Positions 25,301 through 33,856 of a DNA stretch of 64,000 bases are shown in pieces. Each line of letters begins with the position of its first letter. The first letter of the stretch is position 1. The position numbers and the translations under genes were made by a program. The DNA is taken from NCBI RefSeq assembly GCF_024707525.1, contig NZ_CP062231.1, positions 1,984,001 through 2,048,000 of the forward strand, read 5' to 3'. The DNA comes from Rhizobium sp. TH2. Its GTDB lineage: Bacteria > Pseudomonadota > Alphaproteobacteria > Rhizobiales > Rhizobiaceae. A model generated the notes under the pieces. That model was given only the letters and a program-made list of their open reading frames with translations, was not told where the DNA came from and made no database searches.

Positions 25301-27452
25301 GATCGGCGACGGCGACAAGGTGCCGCCCGTCGATGCCATGGCCTATATGATGAGCCTGCCGTTCCTGACCGGCATGCAGCTCGATACGATCCCCGCCTAC
25401 GAGACCTATCTGACCGCCGACCCGTCGCGTGTGACCCGCTGGGCGGAATGGCTGGCGCGAAAGCCCGGCTACCGCGTCGGCGTGGTGTGGCAGGGCAATC
25501 CCGATCCCAAGGTCGACAAGGGCCGTTCCTATCCGCTGGAGCGTCTGGAACCCTTGGCAAAAATCCCCGGCGTCCGGCTGATCGCCTTGCAGAAGGGTGC
25601 CGGCGAGGAGCAGATCGCGGCTCTCGACGGCCGCTTTGAAATCGAGCAGCCCGGCGCGGACTTCGATTCCGGCCCGAACGCCTTCGCCGACACGGCGGCG
25701 ATGATGATGAACCTGGATCTCATCGTCACCTCGGACACGGCCGTCGCCCATCTCGCCGGCGCGCTTGGCAAGCCGTGCTGGGTGATCCTGAAATCGCATC
25801 CGGAATGGCGCTGGCTGACCGGGCGGTCCGATAGCCCATGGTATCCGCAAACCCGTGTCTTCCGCCGCGTTCGCAATGAGGTCGAGGATGCCCCCTTCGC
25901 CGGCGTCGTCGGGCGCCTTGCGGAAGCGCTTGCGAAGCTCGTTTCGGGCGATCTGGCGCAGCGTCATGTGAAGGAAATGCCTGATGGCATCGAGGTCAAG
26001 CCGTTCGATCCAGCCGCCAGTTTCAACAATGCGCTCGCGGCCCAGCGCAAGGATGATTATGACACGGCTACGCATCTCTATGGCGATGTGCTCGGAATAA
26101 AAAAGCTCTTGCCCGGCGCACTGAACATGCTGGGCGCCATGGCGCTGCAGAAGGACCGCAATCATCGTGCCGTCGTCTTCTTCGATGGCGCCGAGCGGGC
26201 CGGGCTGAAATCGGCCGACCTGATGACCAATTACGCGATCGGGCTCCGGCGCGTCGGCGACATAGGCAAGGCGATTGAAAAGCTGGAATCGGTCATATCG
26301 ACGACGCCGACGGCCGAATCCCATCTGTCGCTTGCCAACATCCATCGCGATGAATGCAATTTTGAGCAATCGCTCACCAATTACCGGGCGGCGCTTGCCC
26401 TCAGGCCGGATTTCTCCAAGGCCCATCGCGGCATCGGCAACCTGATGCGCGACATGCACCGCCCCGCGGAATCGCTTGCCGCATTCGAAAAGGCGAGGGC
26501 GCTCGACCCCAAGGATCCAGATCTGGTCCTCGATCATGCCCATGCGAAGCTCTTCGACGGTGATTTCATCGGCGGCTTCAGGGATTATGAGGCGCGCTGG
26601 CAGAGCAAGGAAATGCGGCCACGCACCTTCAGGGAGCCGCGCTGGAACGGCGAGAACGCGCCAGGCAAGGTGCTGATGATCCACGGCGAGCAGGGTTTCG
26701 GCGACAATATCCAGTTTGCCCGATTCGTCAGCGAGGCGACCCGTCGCGTTGGTCGTGTGGTGCTGGAAGTCCGTGGTCCACTGGTGGAGCTGATGAAGCA
26801 CCTGCAGACCGAGCGCCCGATCACCATCGTCGAACAGGGCGCGCCAATCGGCAAGTTTGATTTCCAGATACCGATGCTGAGCCTGCCGGTAGCGTTCGGA
26901 ACCACGGTCGATACAGTGCCGCCACCGGCGCGTTTCGAGCTCGACCCGGAGCGGATCCAGCATTGGAAATCGCAACTTCCGTCCGGTGGTCTCAAGATCG
27001 GCCTGATCTGGCAGGGCAATCCCAAGGCACGCGCCGATGCCGGCCGCTCGCCGCCGCTGGCCGCACTGGCACCGCTCTTCTCGCTGCCCGGCAGCCATTT
27101 CATCAGCCTGCAGAAGTCCGACGGGCTCGACCAGCTCCGCAACGCGGATTTCGCCGACAAGCTCATCTCACCCGGCGAGGCGCTCGGCGATTTCCATGAG
27201 ACCGCCCATGCCATCGCGGCACTCGACTATGTCGTGTCGTCCTGCACCGCGACGCTGCATCTGGCTGCCACACTGGGCGTGCCGGTGTTCGGCATGCTGA
27301 AATACCACGCCGACTGGCGCTGGCTGAACGAGACCGACAGAAGCCCCTGGTATCCGTCGCTCAAACTGTTCCGTCAACAGAAGGTCCATGAGTGGGAGCC
27401 CGTGGTGAACGCCATTCGCGCTAACCTGGCCGAGCAGATGGTCGGTGCATGA
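22398..27452 (+). CDS. Giant TPR protein with three glycosyltransferase (GT-B, family 9-like) modules
   Basis: Up to 1684 residues made of three successive TPR + glycosyltransferase modules. TPR blocks lie at about residues 17-290, 600-880 and 1200-1390. Each is followed by a GT domain starting W(N/R)G and containing EQGFGD (HEQGFGDTFQF, AEQGFGDAFQF, GEQGFGDNIQF), then WQGNP with RS.PL, then the nucleotide-sugar-end motif (SDTAIAHLAGMLG, SDTAVAHLAGALG, SCTATLHLAATLG) and WRW..PWYP. This layout suits a soluble processive or multi-site transferase acting on proteins or glycans. The start is unclear: GTG 22398, TTG 22431/22434 with GGGAG upstream, or ATG 22446. Its stop overlaps the next gene's ATG (ATGA). 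Confidence 0.8.
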   Translation: MIYRACDLGDGLLKAQMQAEAVQMTVDDCRKLLSEGRLGESLDALEMLRANGLESAPLYHYLAVTLHLLGRSGEALPHFERSVELDPAQASVHQNQAIALLATGDVERAIEAAKQAIAIRGDNVGAYVNLALAQSRLKLYADAWETISRGLELAPDHPGLLSQAGHIAIEARNYPLAESYIARALTRAPDNAEINYNAGVLYQAQSRDTDALLAYDKTLRSQAWHEGAFANKGVVLRNLGRIGESIRHFRKGLTHWPEWAVLKYNLAITDMLAGNWSQAWADFELRADVAGSRDKSPKVESPVWNGEDIKDEVLLVVHEQGFGDTFQFICFLPQAAERAGQVIFVCQNRLHSILSRLDMFKAGGITLVSDDAALPAHDVHVPLMSLARIFGATPDRVPRPAVKIALEEQRVRQWAALGTSTGKKWRVGLSWQGNPNASIDKDRSVPLSAFAPLAGLSDKADFISLQQHFGHDQPSPEGLDIVVPPLEFDSGRDAFVDSAALMMSLDLVITSDTAIAHLAGMLGRPVWLLLKAIPDWRWGVEGVLTPWYPTMRLIRQRAFGDWSGLIDEATKDLDRLIGDVSVQPSIASENGAKAVEFHTQGKFREARELYESAAGGRKGDAPFLNFYAMAVLEDGRRSRNHARLALPLAAHSVALSPRNGDLWSNYAVLLDGLGSPNDSKRAVRFALDVQPDHTPSLISLAKKESAGGNSEAALEMLDKVVAAEPNSASAHSARAAVLTDMEQLGDAETAMRRALDLDPNNARLWVQLGAIQSAAKRHRNSADSWERALACDPGNADAFSNLGVYERNHGELEIACWFSRRAVECDPNHAEAWNNLGISELEAGRDDFALAAFRRAIAVRPDYADAHLALGMALLNGGDFTNGFKHYEGRLRSDKLGIAVGRPNVPYWRGGDPKGLSILLMAEQGFGDAFQFSRYARWLKDRGATKILIGCRSKIAHLLATIPGVDGVIGDGDKVPPVDAMAYMMSLPFLTGMQLDTIPAYETYLTADPSRVTRWAEWLARKPGYRVGVVWQGNPDPKVDKGRSYPLERLEPLAKIPGVRLIALQKGAGEEQIAALDGRFEIEQPGADFDSGPNAFADTAAMMMNLDLIVTSDTAVAHLAGALGKPCWVILKSHPEWRWLTGRSDSPWYPQTRVFRRVRNEVEDAPFAGVVGRLAEALAKLVSGDLAQRHVKEMPDGIEVKPFDPAASFNNALAAQRKDDYDTATHLYGDVLGIKKLLPGALNMLGAMALQKDRNHRAVVFFDGAERAGLKSADLMTNYAIGLRRVGDIGKAIEKLESVISTTPTAESHLSLANIHRDECNFEQSLTNYRAALALRPDFSKAHRGIGNLMRDMHRPAESLAAFEKARALDPKDPDLVLDHAHAKLFDGDFIGGFRDYEARWQSKEMRPRTFREPRWNGENAPGKVLMIHGEQGFGDNIQFARFVSEATRRVGRVVLEVRGPLVELMKHLQTERPITIVEQGAPIGKFDFQIPMLSLPVAFGTTVDTVPPPARFELDPERIQHWKSQLPSGGLKIGLIWQGNPKARADAGRSPPLAALAPLFSLPGSHFISLQKSDGLDQLRNADFADKLISPGEALGDFHETAHAIAALDYVVSSCTATLHLAATLGVPVFGMLKYHADWRWLNETDRSPWYPSLKLFRQQKVHEWEPVVNAIRANLAEQMVGA

Positions 27453-28951
27453 CGCCGGCGGCCGGCCAGGCGCTTTTCCGCGAGGCGACCGACCTTCACA
27501 AGGCGCAGGATTTCGATGCGGCCATCTCGCTCTACCGCCAGCTTCTGGATACAGGCGCTGAAACCGCCGAGACCTTGACCTATCTCGCTTCCGCCCTGCG
27601 CTCAGCCGGGCGGCAACTGGAGGCAGTCGAGGTCTATAGGCGGCTCGAACCCCTGGCCGCCGATCGGGCGGACTTCTGGTTCAATCGCGGCAATGCGCTC
27701 AATGACATCGGCCGCCATGCCGAAGCCTCGGCTTGCTATTCGCGCGCGCTGGACATGGAGCCCCACAACGCCAGTGTCATCTCGAACCAGGCGATTGCAC
27801 TGGCGGAACTCGGGCGGGAGGAAGAAGCCGCGGCTCTTTACCGGCGTGCCTTGGAACTCGATCCCGGCCAGAAACTCGCGGCGCACAATCTCGCCAACCT
27901 GCTGTCAGACTGGGGAGAGCTCGAAGAAGCCGCGGCGCTGCTGCGCCAGATCGCGGCGAATTGGCCGGAACTGGCAGAGGGGCACTACAATCTCGGCCAC
28001 GTGCTGCTCAAACTCGGCGACTACGCCAATGGCTTCGCGGAATATGAATGGCGCTGGGATACACCGGGTTTCTTCAAGAAGCCTGACTACAAGGGTATCC
28101 CTGTCTGGGGCGGCGAGCCCTTTGCAGGGCGGACGTTGATCGTCCATTCGGAGCAGGGGCTTGGCGATACGATCCAATTCGCCAAACTGCTCGGGCTTGC
28201 CAAGTCGCTGGGTGGAGATATCGTTTTTCATGTGCCGGAAAAACTCGAGGCCCTGCTTAAATCCCTGCCATTCCCAATCGAAGTGGTTGGCCAGCACAGT
28301 GCCTCCGGCGGCGATCTCCAGATTCCGCTGATGAGCTTGATGAATCGGCTCAAGCTCACGCCGGGCTCGATCCCGGTCATGCAGTCGTATCTGGCCGCAA
28401 ATGTCGAGAGGGTGGCGCACTGGCGCCAAAAGCTGCATCTCGGCGGCTCGGAAAAGGCGATCGGCTTCGTCTGGCAGGGCAATCCCAATTCGCCAGCCGA
28501 ACGCGGACGCAGCTTGAAGTCGCCGGAGGAACTGGCGCCATTCTCGGCGCTTTCCGGCACAAGGCTGATCGCGCTCCAGAAACTCGGACCCGATGACCTC
28601 GAGCCCGCCGATACACCATCCGGATGGCGCGTCAAAGGCCTGTCCTTCACCATGGAGCATCCCGGAGCGGATATGGATGACGGCGCGGACGCGTTCCTCG
28701 ATACGGCAGCAATCATGAGCGCACTCGACCTCGTCGTATCGGTCTGTACCGCGTCGCTGCATCTCTCGGGCGCACTCGGCCGTCCGGCGATCGCGCTACT
28801 CAGGTCGGCACCCGACTGGCGCTGGATGATGCGAGGGGAAGACACACCCTGGTATCCCGCCATGACGCTTTGCCGGCAGAAGCCAGGTGAAGCCTATGCG
28901 CCAGCGATCGCGCGGGCGGTTGAGAAGGCCCGCGATATACTCAAGCAGTGA
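27449..28951 (+). CDS. TPR protein with one glycosyltransferase (family 9-like) module
   Basis: A 500-residue single-module version of the preceding protein. TPR helices lie at residues 5-200 (YNLGHVLLKLGDYANGFAEY). The GT part runs from VWGGEPFAGRTLIVHSEQGL (about residue 218) through EQGLGDTIQF, WQGNPNSPAERGRS, CTASLHLSGALG and WRWMMRGEDTPWYP. Its CTA text resembles module 3 of the upstream protein rather than modules 1 and 2, which suggests duplication within the cluster. Start and upstream stop overlap by four bases, so translation is coupled. It converges on the GT4 gene with an 11-base overlap. Confidence 0.82.
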   Translation: MTPAAGQALFREATDLHKAQDFDAAISLYRQLLDTGAETAETLTYLASALRSAGRQLEAVEVYRRLEPLAADRADFWFNRGNALNDIGRHAEASACYSRALDMEPHNASVISNQAIALAELGREEEAAALYRRALELDPGQKLAAHNLANLLSDWGELEEAAALLRQIAANWPELAEGHYNLGHVLLKLGDYANGFAEYEWRWDTPGFFKKPDYKGIPVWGGEPFAGRTLIVHSEQGLGDTIQFAKLLGLAKSLGGDIVFHVPEKLEALLKSLPFPIEVVGQHSASGGDLQIPLMSLMNRLKLTPGSIPVMQSYLAANVERVAHWRQKLHLGGSEKAIGFVWQGNPNSPAERGRSLKSPEELAPFSALSGTRLIALQKLGPDDLEPADTPSGWRVKGLSFTMEHPGADMDDGADAFLDTAAIMSALDLVVSVCTASLHLSGALGRPAIALLRSAPDWRWMMRGEDTPWYPAMTLCRQKPGEAYAPAIARAVEKARDILKQ

Positions 28952-30134
28952 CCCGCTTGACCACGCGCTTCATCTGGTCCGCCGTCCGTGACCAGCTGAA
29001 GCCCGCGAGTTTCGCCGCACCACGTTCGCCACGACGTCGTGCGTCGGTGCGGTCGCGATAGGCCTGTTCGAGCTTGTCATCGATCTCGTCGACGCTTGAA
29101 TCGCCCCAGCCGGCGACGGAGCCCACCGCTCCACCTTCACCCGCAACAGTGGCCTGTTGTTCCAGCGCGTAGCAATTGTTGCCGTCGATCAGGTCCATAT
29201 GACCGGTATTGGCCGAAATGATCGTCGGCACGCCGCAGGCCATCGCTTCCATCGCCACCAGATTGGTGCCGCCCTCTGAGCGGTTGGGGAACAGCGCCAC
29301 ATCCATCTCGCGCAGGATCGGCGGCATCAGGGCATTGGGCACCGAGCCGAGGTCGAGGAACTGGTTGTCGACGAGGCCATTGTCACGCGCCCATTGCGCG
29401 AGATCCGGCTTGCCGTTCTCGCCGAAAGTGAGCTTGGCGGCACGGCTCGAATGGTCGAGCGTCGCCGCCAGCTTCGGCCAGGGGCTATGCCATGCGGTGA
29501 CGAGCAGCGCCTCGGGGTGACGTTTGGCGAAGCGCGCAAACCCCGCCATCACCAGATCCTGCCCCTTGCGCAGTTCCAGCTTGCCGCCCGAGAACACCAT
29601 GAACCGACCTGCGAGCACGCCTTGCCGCTGCGCGGGATGGAACAGCGCCGGATCGACGCCCTGGATCACGGTCGTGACATTGGTCAGCCCGTGCGCACGC
29701 AGAATCTGTTCGTTCCAGGTCGAACCGCATACAACGAGGGGGAAAGCCCGCGCGCGATCCAGCACTGCCTCCGAGAGATGCGGCACCTCGAAGAAGACCA
29801 CGCCGATCGATGGCTTGCCCACGAGTTCCGTATTCGCCGGTCCCTTCGACGTTCCGAAATCATTGCCCAGCGCCACGAGCACCGGTGCCTCGACGCTGAC
29901 CTTCTGCTCGGCGCGCGCCTTGAGCTGTTCGATGAACTGCCGGCTCTGGATCTCGAAGGACCTTAATGAAAGCCGCCGCAGCGGATCGACCACGATCTGG
30001 TCCGGGGGCATTGGAAAGGAGGTTCGCGGCTCGATGTCGGGATCGCCCGCCCAGTTGAGCGCGAGGTTCAGTCCGTAGACGCCCCAGCCGAAAAAACTCG
30101 AAATTCCCCAATGGAGGACGACCGGTTGGCGCAT
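28941..30134 (-). CDS. Glycosyltransferase family 4 (GT-B) protein
   Basis: A 397-residue protein. The N-terminal acceptor domain begins LHWGISSFFGWGVYGLNLAL. The C-terminal domain has the retaining GT4 pattern: FSGGKLELRKGQDLVMAGF, then FPNRSEGGTNLVAMEAMACG, where the E-x7-E nucleotide-sugar-binding pattern is visible. No membrane segment is evident. It should transfer a sugar from an NDP or GDP donor; acceptor unknown. It converges on the TPR-GT cluster and probably belongs to the same surface glycan or glycoprotein system. Confidence 0.82.
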   Translation of the reverse strand: MRQPVVLHWGISSFFGWGVYGLNLALNWAGDPDIEPRTSFPMPPDQIVVDPLRRLSLRSFEIQSRQFIEQLKARAEQKVSVEAPVLVALGNDFGTSKGPANTELVGKPSIGVVFFEVPHLSEAVLDRARAFPLVVCGSTWNEQILRAHGLTNVTTVIQGVDPALFHPAQRQGVLAGRFMVFSGGKLELRKGQDLVMAGFARFAKRHPEALLVTAWHSPWPKLAATLDHSSRAAKLTFGENGKPDLAQWARDNGLVDNQFLDLGSVPNALMPPILREMDVALFPNRSEGGTNLVAMEAMACGVPTIISANTGHMDLIDGNNCYALEQQATVAGEGGAVGSVAGWGDSSVDEIDDKLEQAYRDRTDARRRGERGAAKLAGFSWSRTADQMKRVVKRVTA

Positions 30135-30204
30135 TGTTCCCTCAGACCACGATTCTCATGATCCGACATTAGAGACTTGCCGCCTCGAATGCGAGGGCAG
30201 GAAA

Positions 30205-31305
30205 TCAGTTCTGAAGCGTCATTTCGGGATTGCGAAGGTCGAGCGTTTCGTTGTCAGGCAGGAATTTCGGACCGATCTGGCGGATGTGGCCATCAGGCTT
30301 GTAGTCGCGCAGCTTCGCTTCCTTGACTGGCGGCGTGACAGTGACATCTGACTTAAGCTGGCCGCGCAGCTCCGGCTTGATCCACACGATCGAGCTCTGT
30401 TTTTTCTCGGGCACCTTTTCCGGATTGTTGATGAAGGCTTCGCGCTTCATCATCTCCTTGTAGTAGAGCGAGAAATCGCAGCCGCAAGCCTTGTTCTTGG
30501 TGCTCGTCTGCGTACGGTAACGATAGGCGTTGTCGAGTTCGTCATATGGCCGGCCGGTGAATGCCGAGCGCATCGCGTCGCTCTCCTGGCGGATCGAGTG
30601 ATAGAAGAGTTCGGTCTCGGTGCCGGGGCACATCATCGAACAGACCTGTGCGTCGCGCTGGAAGCTCATCGGTGAGGCCTGGGATGAGACCGGGAAATAA
30701 GCACCGTCGCAGGTGCGCACGCACATCGTCCGGTACGAACCATTGATCGCACTGCCGCCAAGATCGACAAATTGCTGGTTGTCATAATTGGCTTCGGAAG
30801 GCACGCGGATCGTTTCGACGCCGTCAGGCGTCTCGCTCACGAAGGAATCCTCCGGCGACACGCCAGGCGAAGTGCTGGCAAGAAATGTCTCGTCGCCGCA
30901 GCTGTTTTCGTCGATCGCCGCCAGCACTTCCTGACGGCGGGCGTCCTCGGTCTCGCCGGTCATCAGGCTGATGCGCTTTTCATGGAGAATGGCGAGATTG
31001 GTTTCCATCCGCGCCATCTTGTCTTCGAGCTCCTGGCACTCATCGGGATTGTCGCCGCCCATGACGAATAGGCTGCCCTGGGAGCAGCCGGTGTCGCGCA
31101 ATTGCGAGCGCAGGTCACGGATGCTCATCTTCTGCTCGGCGATGGCGCGGGCATATTTCCGCACCTTGGCGGGTGCGCTGTATGTCTCTGACAGCACGGT
31201 CAGTTCGCTGTTCAGCCTGTCGCAGACGGGCGATGCGGCAGCACCTCCGGCCAAAGCCAGAGCGAGCGCAAACGGCAGTGCGGCGGTCATCATTGTCTTG
31301 AGCAT
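30205..31305 (-). CDS. DUF2865 domain-containing exported protein
   Basis: A 366-residue protein with a Sec signal (MLKTMMTAALPFALALALAGGAAASP). A helical segment with Cys (CDRLNSELTVLSETY, then LRDTGCSQGSLFVMGG) is followed by a Cys-rich domain, YRTMCVRTCDGAYFPVS with QVCSMMCPGTETELFYH and CGCDFSLYY. That set matches DUF2865, a periplasmic family of Rhizobiales with unknown function and several probable disulfides. It has its own promoter region and is divergent from the LpxH-like gene. Confidence 0.8.
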   Translation of the reverse strand: MLKTMMTAALPFALALALAGGAAASPVCDRLNSELTVLSETYSAPAKVRKYARAIAEQKMSIRDLRSQLRDTGCSQGSLFVMGGDNPDECQELEDKMARMETNLAILHEKRISLMTGETEDARRQEVLAAIDENSCGDETFLASTSPGVSPEDSFVSETPDGVETIRVPSEANYDNQQFVDLGGSAINGSYRTMCVRTCDGAYFPVSSQASPMSFQRDAQVCSMMCPGTETELFYHSIRQESDAMRSAFTGRPYDELDNAYRYRTQTSTKNKACGCDFSLYYKEMMKREAFINNPEKVPEKKQSSIVWIKPELRGQLKSDVTVTPPVKEAKLRDYKPDGHIRQIGPKFLPDNETLDLRNPEMTLQN

Positions 31306-31462
31306 GGGGCAATCGGGGTGATCGGTACGGATCTAATGTAACCTATGATGCAAAAAGCTGAAAACGCCTTTAACTTTCAGAGTTAATCGGCCCTCACGCA
31401 CCCTTTGTCATAAAGGTGATACGTGACTCTGCTTTCCCGTTGATGACAAAACGAGGATCGCC

Positions 31463-32302
31463 ATGCTTGACGAACTTGACAATCGCGACGCCCTAAAGGT
31501 CCGGACCTTGTTCATCTCCGACATCCATCTGGGCTCCAAGGCCTCGAAGGCGGATTTCCTCTTGGATTTTCTCCGGGTCCATGAAGCGGAGACAATCTTC
31601 CTGGTCGGCGACATCGTCGATGGCTGGCGGCTGAAGCGCTCCTGGTACTGGCCGCAGAACTGCAACGACGTGGTCCAGAAGCTGCTGCGCAAGGGGCGCA
31701 AGGGCGCGCGGATCGTCTACGTGCCCGGCAACCACGATGACTTCATGCGCGAGTTTCCCGGCATCCATTTCGGAGGCATCGAAGTCGCCCGCAACATGAT
31801 CCACGTCGCCGCCGACGGCAAGCGCTACCTCGTGCTGCATGGCGACGAGTTCGACGTCGTGGTCCGCAATGCCCGTTTCATCGCCCATCTCGGCGACTGG
31901 GCTTACGACACGGCAATTGCGCTCAATATCTGGATTGCCCGGGCGCGCCGGCTGCTCGGCCTGCCTTACTGGTCGTTCTCGGCCTGGGCCAAGCTGCAGG
32001 TCAAGCGCGCGGTGAATTTCATCGGCGAGTTCCAGCGTGTCGTCGCCGACGAGGCGCGACGCAACGATGTCGATGGCGTCATTTGCGGCCATATCCATCA
32101 TGCCGTCATAGAGGATATCGACGGCATCACCTATATCAATACCGGTGACTGGGTGGAAAGCTGCACTGCGGTGGTCGAGCATTTCGACGGCCGCATGGAA
32201 CTGATCCGCTGGCAGAATGTCGAACTACCCAAAACACTTGCCGGACCGATGGTTCCGATCATGATACCGCAGGCCCGCGAAGCGGAAATCCAGGCGGCCT
32301 GA
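31463..32302 (+). CDS. UDP-2,3-diacylglucosamine diphosphatase-like metallophosphoesterase
   Basis: A 279-residue calcineurin-like phosphoesterase. All five metal motifs are seen: FISDIHLGS (DxH), VGDIVDG (GDxxD), PGNHDD (GNHD), HGDEFD and CGHIHH (GHxH), with IYINTGDWVES towards the end. The spacing and the WRLKRSWYWPQ insertion match the COG2908 group that includes LpxH, which hydrolyses UDP-2,3-diacylglucosamine to lipid X. Rhizobia may use other enzymes (LpxI) for lipid A, so the exact substrate is uncertain. CGAGGATCGCC precedes the ATG. Confidence 0.8.
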   Translation: MLDELDNRDALKVRTLFISDIHLGSKASKADFLLDFLRVHEAETIFLVGDIVDGWRLKRSWYWPQNCNDVVQKLLRKGRKGARIVYVPGNHDDFMREFPGIHFGGIEVARNMIHVAADGKRYLVLHGDEFDVVVRNARFIAHLGDWAYDTAIALNIWIARARRLLGLPYWSFSAWAKLQVKRAVNFIGEFQRVVADEARRNDVDGVICGHIHHAVIEDIDGITYINTGDWVESCTAVVEHFDGRMELIRWQNVELPKTLAGPMVPIMIPQAREAEIQAA

Positions 32303-32329
32303 AACATATCCAGGCCGCCCTTGGCATGA

Positions 32330-33592
32330 TCAGGGGAACAGGCCGCGCGTCGCCTTGGCCTTTGCGACCTTGTCGACGCCGATCGCCATCGCCGCTGTCC
32401 GGTGCGAGATGTCGTCCTTCTCGACCCGCTCCATGACACGGCTGAACGCGTCGTCGAGCAGGCCCCGGAGGCGGGTGAGCACTTCCGACTTGCCCCAGAA
32501 CAGCTGCTGCAGATCCTGCACCCACTCGAAATAGGACACGATCACGCCGCCGGAATTGCACAGGATGTCGGGGATGACGAAGATCTCCTTACGCCGCTGG
32601 TCGAGCACCGCGTCCGCATCCGGCGTGGTTGGACCATTGGCGGCCTCGGCGAGAATGCGGCATTGCAGCTTTGCCGCCACGTCCGCATCGATCACCCTCT
32701 CGATGGCAGCCGGCACGAGGATGTCGCAGGGCTGCACGAGAAGCTGGGCCGGGTCGAAGGCAAGCTCGTTCGAGAAGCCTTTCAGCGAGCCGTTCCTGGC
32801 CGCGTATTCCACCATAGCGTTCACATCGAGACCGCGCTTGTCGAAATAGCACGACGTGTGGTCCGAGGCGCCGATGATCTTGACGCCCTGTCGCGCAAGC
32901 TCAATGGCCGCGAACGAGCCGACATTGCCGAAGCCCTGGATGACGGCGGTCGAATCCGAGGGCTTCAGCTGCAAGCGCTCCATCGACCGGAAGATGAGAT
33001 GCGCGACGCCCAGGCCCGTCGCCTCGCGCCGGCCTTCGGTGCCGCCCGAAGAGACGGGCTTGCCGGTGACGATCTCGTTGACGGTGCGTCCCTGATACAT
33101 GGAATAGGTATCCATGAACCACGCCATGACCTGTTCGTTGGTGCCCATGTCGGGCGCCATGACGTCGATATGCGGGCCGACGAACGGGATCATTTCCTGC
33201 ATGTAGCGGCGCGAGAGCGCTTCGAGTTCGCGGCGCGACAGGCTGTTGACATCGACCGTGATGCCGCCTTTGGCCCCACCATAGGGCAGACCGGCCAGCG
33301 CGCATTTCCAGCTCATCCAGATCGCCAGCGCCGAGACTTCGCCGATATCGACATTCGGGGCAAAGCGCGTGCCGCCCTTGGTCGGCCCGAGCGTCAGGTG
33401 ATGCTGCACCCGGTAGCCCTGGAACACGGCCATTTCGCCATTGTCCATGTTGATCGGCACGGAGATCGTGATGGCACGTTTGGGGTAGAGCAGGCGGTCG
33501 CGATGACCGTCTGGAATCTGCAGATAATCGGCGACGCTGTTGAACTGGCTCCGGGCCATTTCGAAGACCGGACCGGTATAAATGTTATTCAC
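32330..33592 (-). CDS. Glu/Leu/Phe/Val dehydrogenase family protein (glutamate dehydrogenase-like)
   Basis: A 420-residue protein from the GTG at 33592. GGGAGG is seven bases upstream, and the nearby ATG (33594) hits an immediate stop, so the GTG is the supported start. Dimerisation-domain motifs LGPTKGGTRFAP and LPYGGAKGGITVD contain the catalytic lysines. The nucleotide-binding fold follows (AVIQGFGNVGSFAAIELARQ), then EAANGPTTPDAD and DILCNSGGVIVSYFEW. It interconverts glutamate and 2-oxoglutarate, or related amino acids, with NAD(P). Monocistronic; converges on the LpxH-like gene. Confidence 0.9.
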   Translation of the reverse strand: MNNIYTGPVFEMARSQFNSVADYLQIPDGHRDRLLYPKRAITISVPINMDNGEMAVFQGYRVQHHLTLGPTKGGTRFAPNVDIGEVSALAIWMSWKCALAGLPYGGAKGGITVDVNSLSRRELEALSRRYMQEMIPFVGPHIDVMAPDMGTNEQVMAWFMDTYSMYQGRTVNEIVTGKPVSSGGTEGRREATGLGVAHLIFRSMERLQLKPSDSTAVIQGFGNVGSFAAIELARQGVKIIGASDHTSCYFDKRGLDVNAMVEYAARNGSLKGFSNELAFDPAQLLVQPCDILVPAAIERVIDADVAAKLQCRILAEAANGPTTPDADAVLDQRRKEIFVIPDILCNSGGVIVSYFEWVQDLQQLFWGKSEVLTRLRGLLDDAFSRVMERVEKDDISHRTAAMAIGVDKVAKAKATRGLFP

Positions 33593-33856
33593 ATGTGCCT
33601 CCCGCGGCGAGGAATTTGGCCTATCCACTGGTTGTATCTGCGTGGATGAAGTCGGAAGAATTTGGGGGCGGGATCGCGATCGATCCCGCATCGCACAAAG
33701 TGCGAGATTTTGGCGAAAATCAATATGGAATGTGCAGGATTGGAAAAATCAAATCGATAAAATTCAAATCGTATGACTTTCTACGGCAAAAATCGTTTAG
33801 TTTTTGCATTTTCCTGAAATGAGGAAAGCTGAATATTGGCTGCGTCGAGTACAATT

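Noticed and set aside
25194..27098. A 634-codon open frame opposite the TPR-glycosyltransferase gene
   Set aside because: No family motif, and the plus strand carries three copies of the GT motifs in this stretch.
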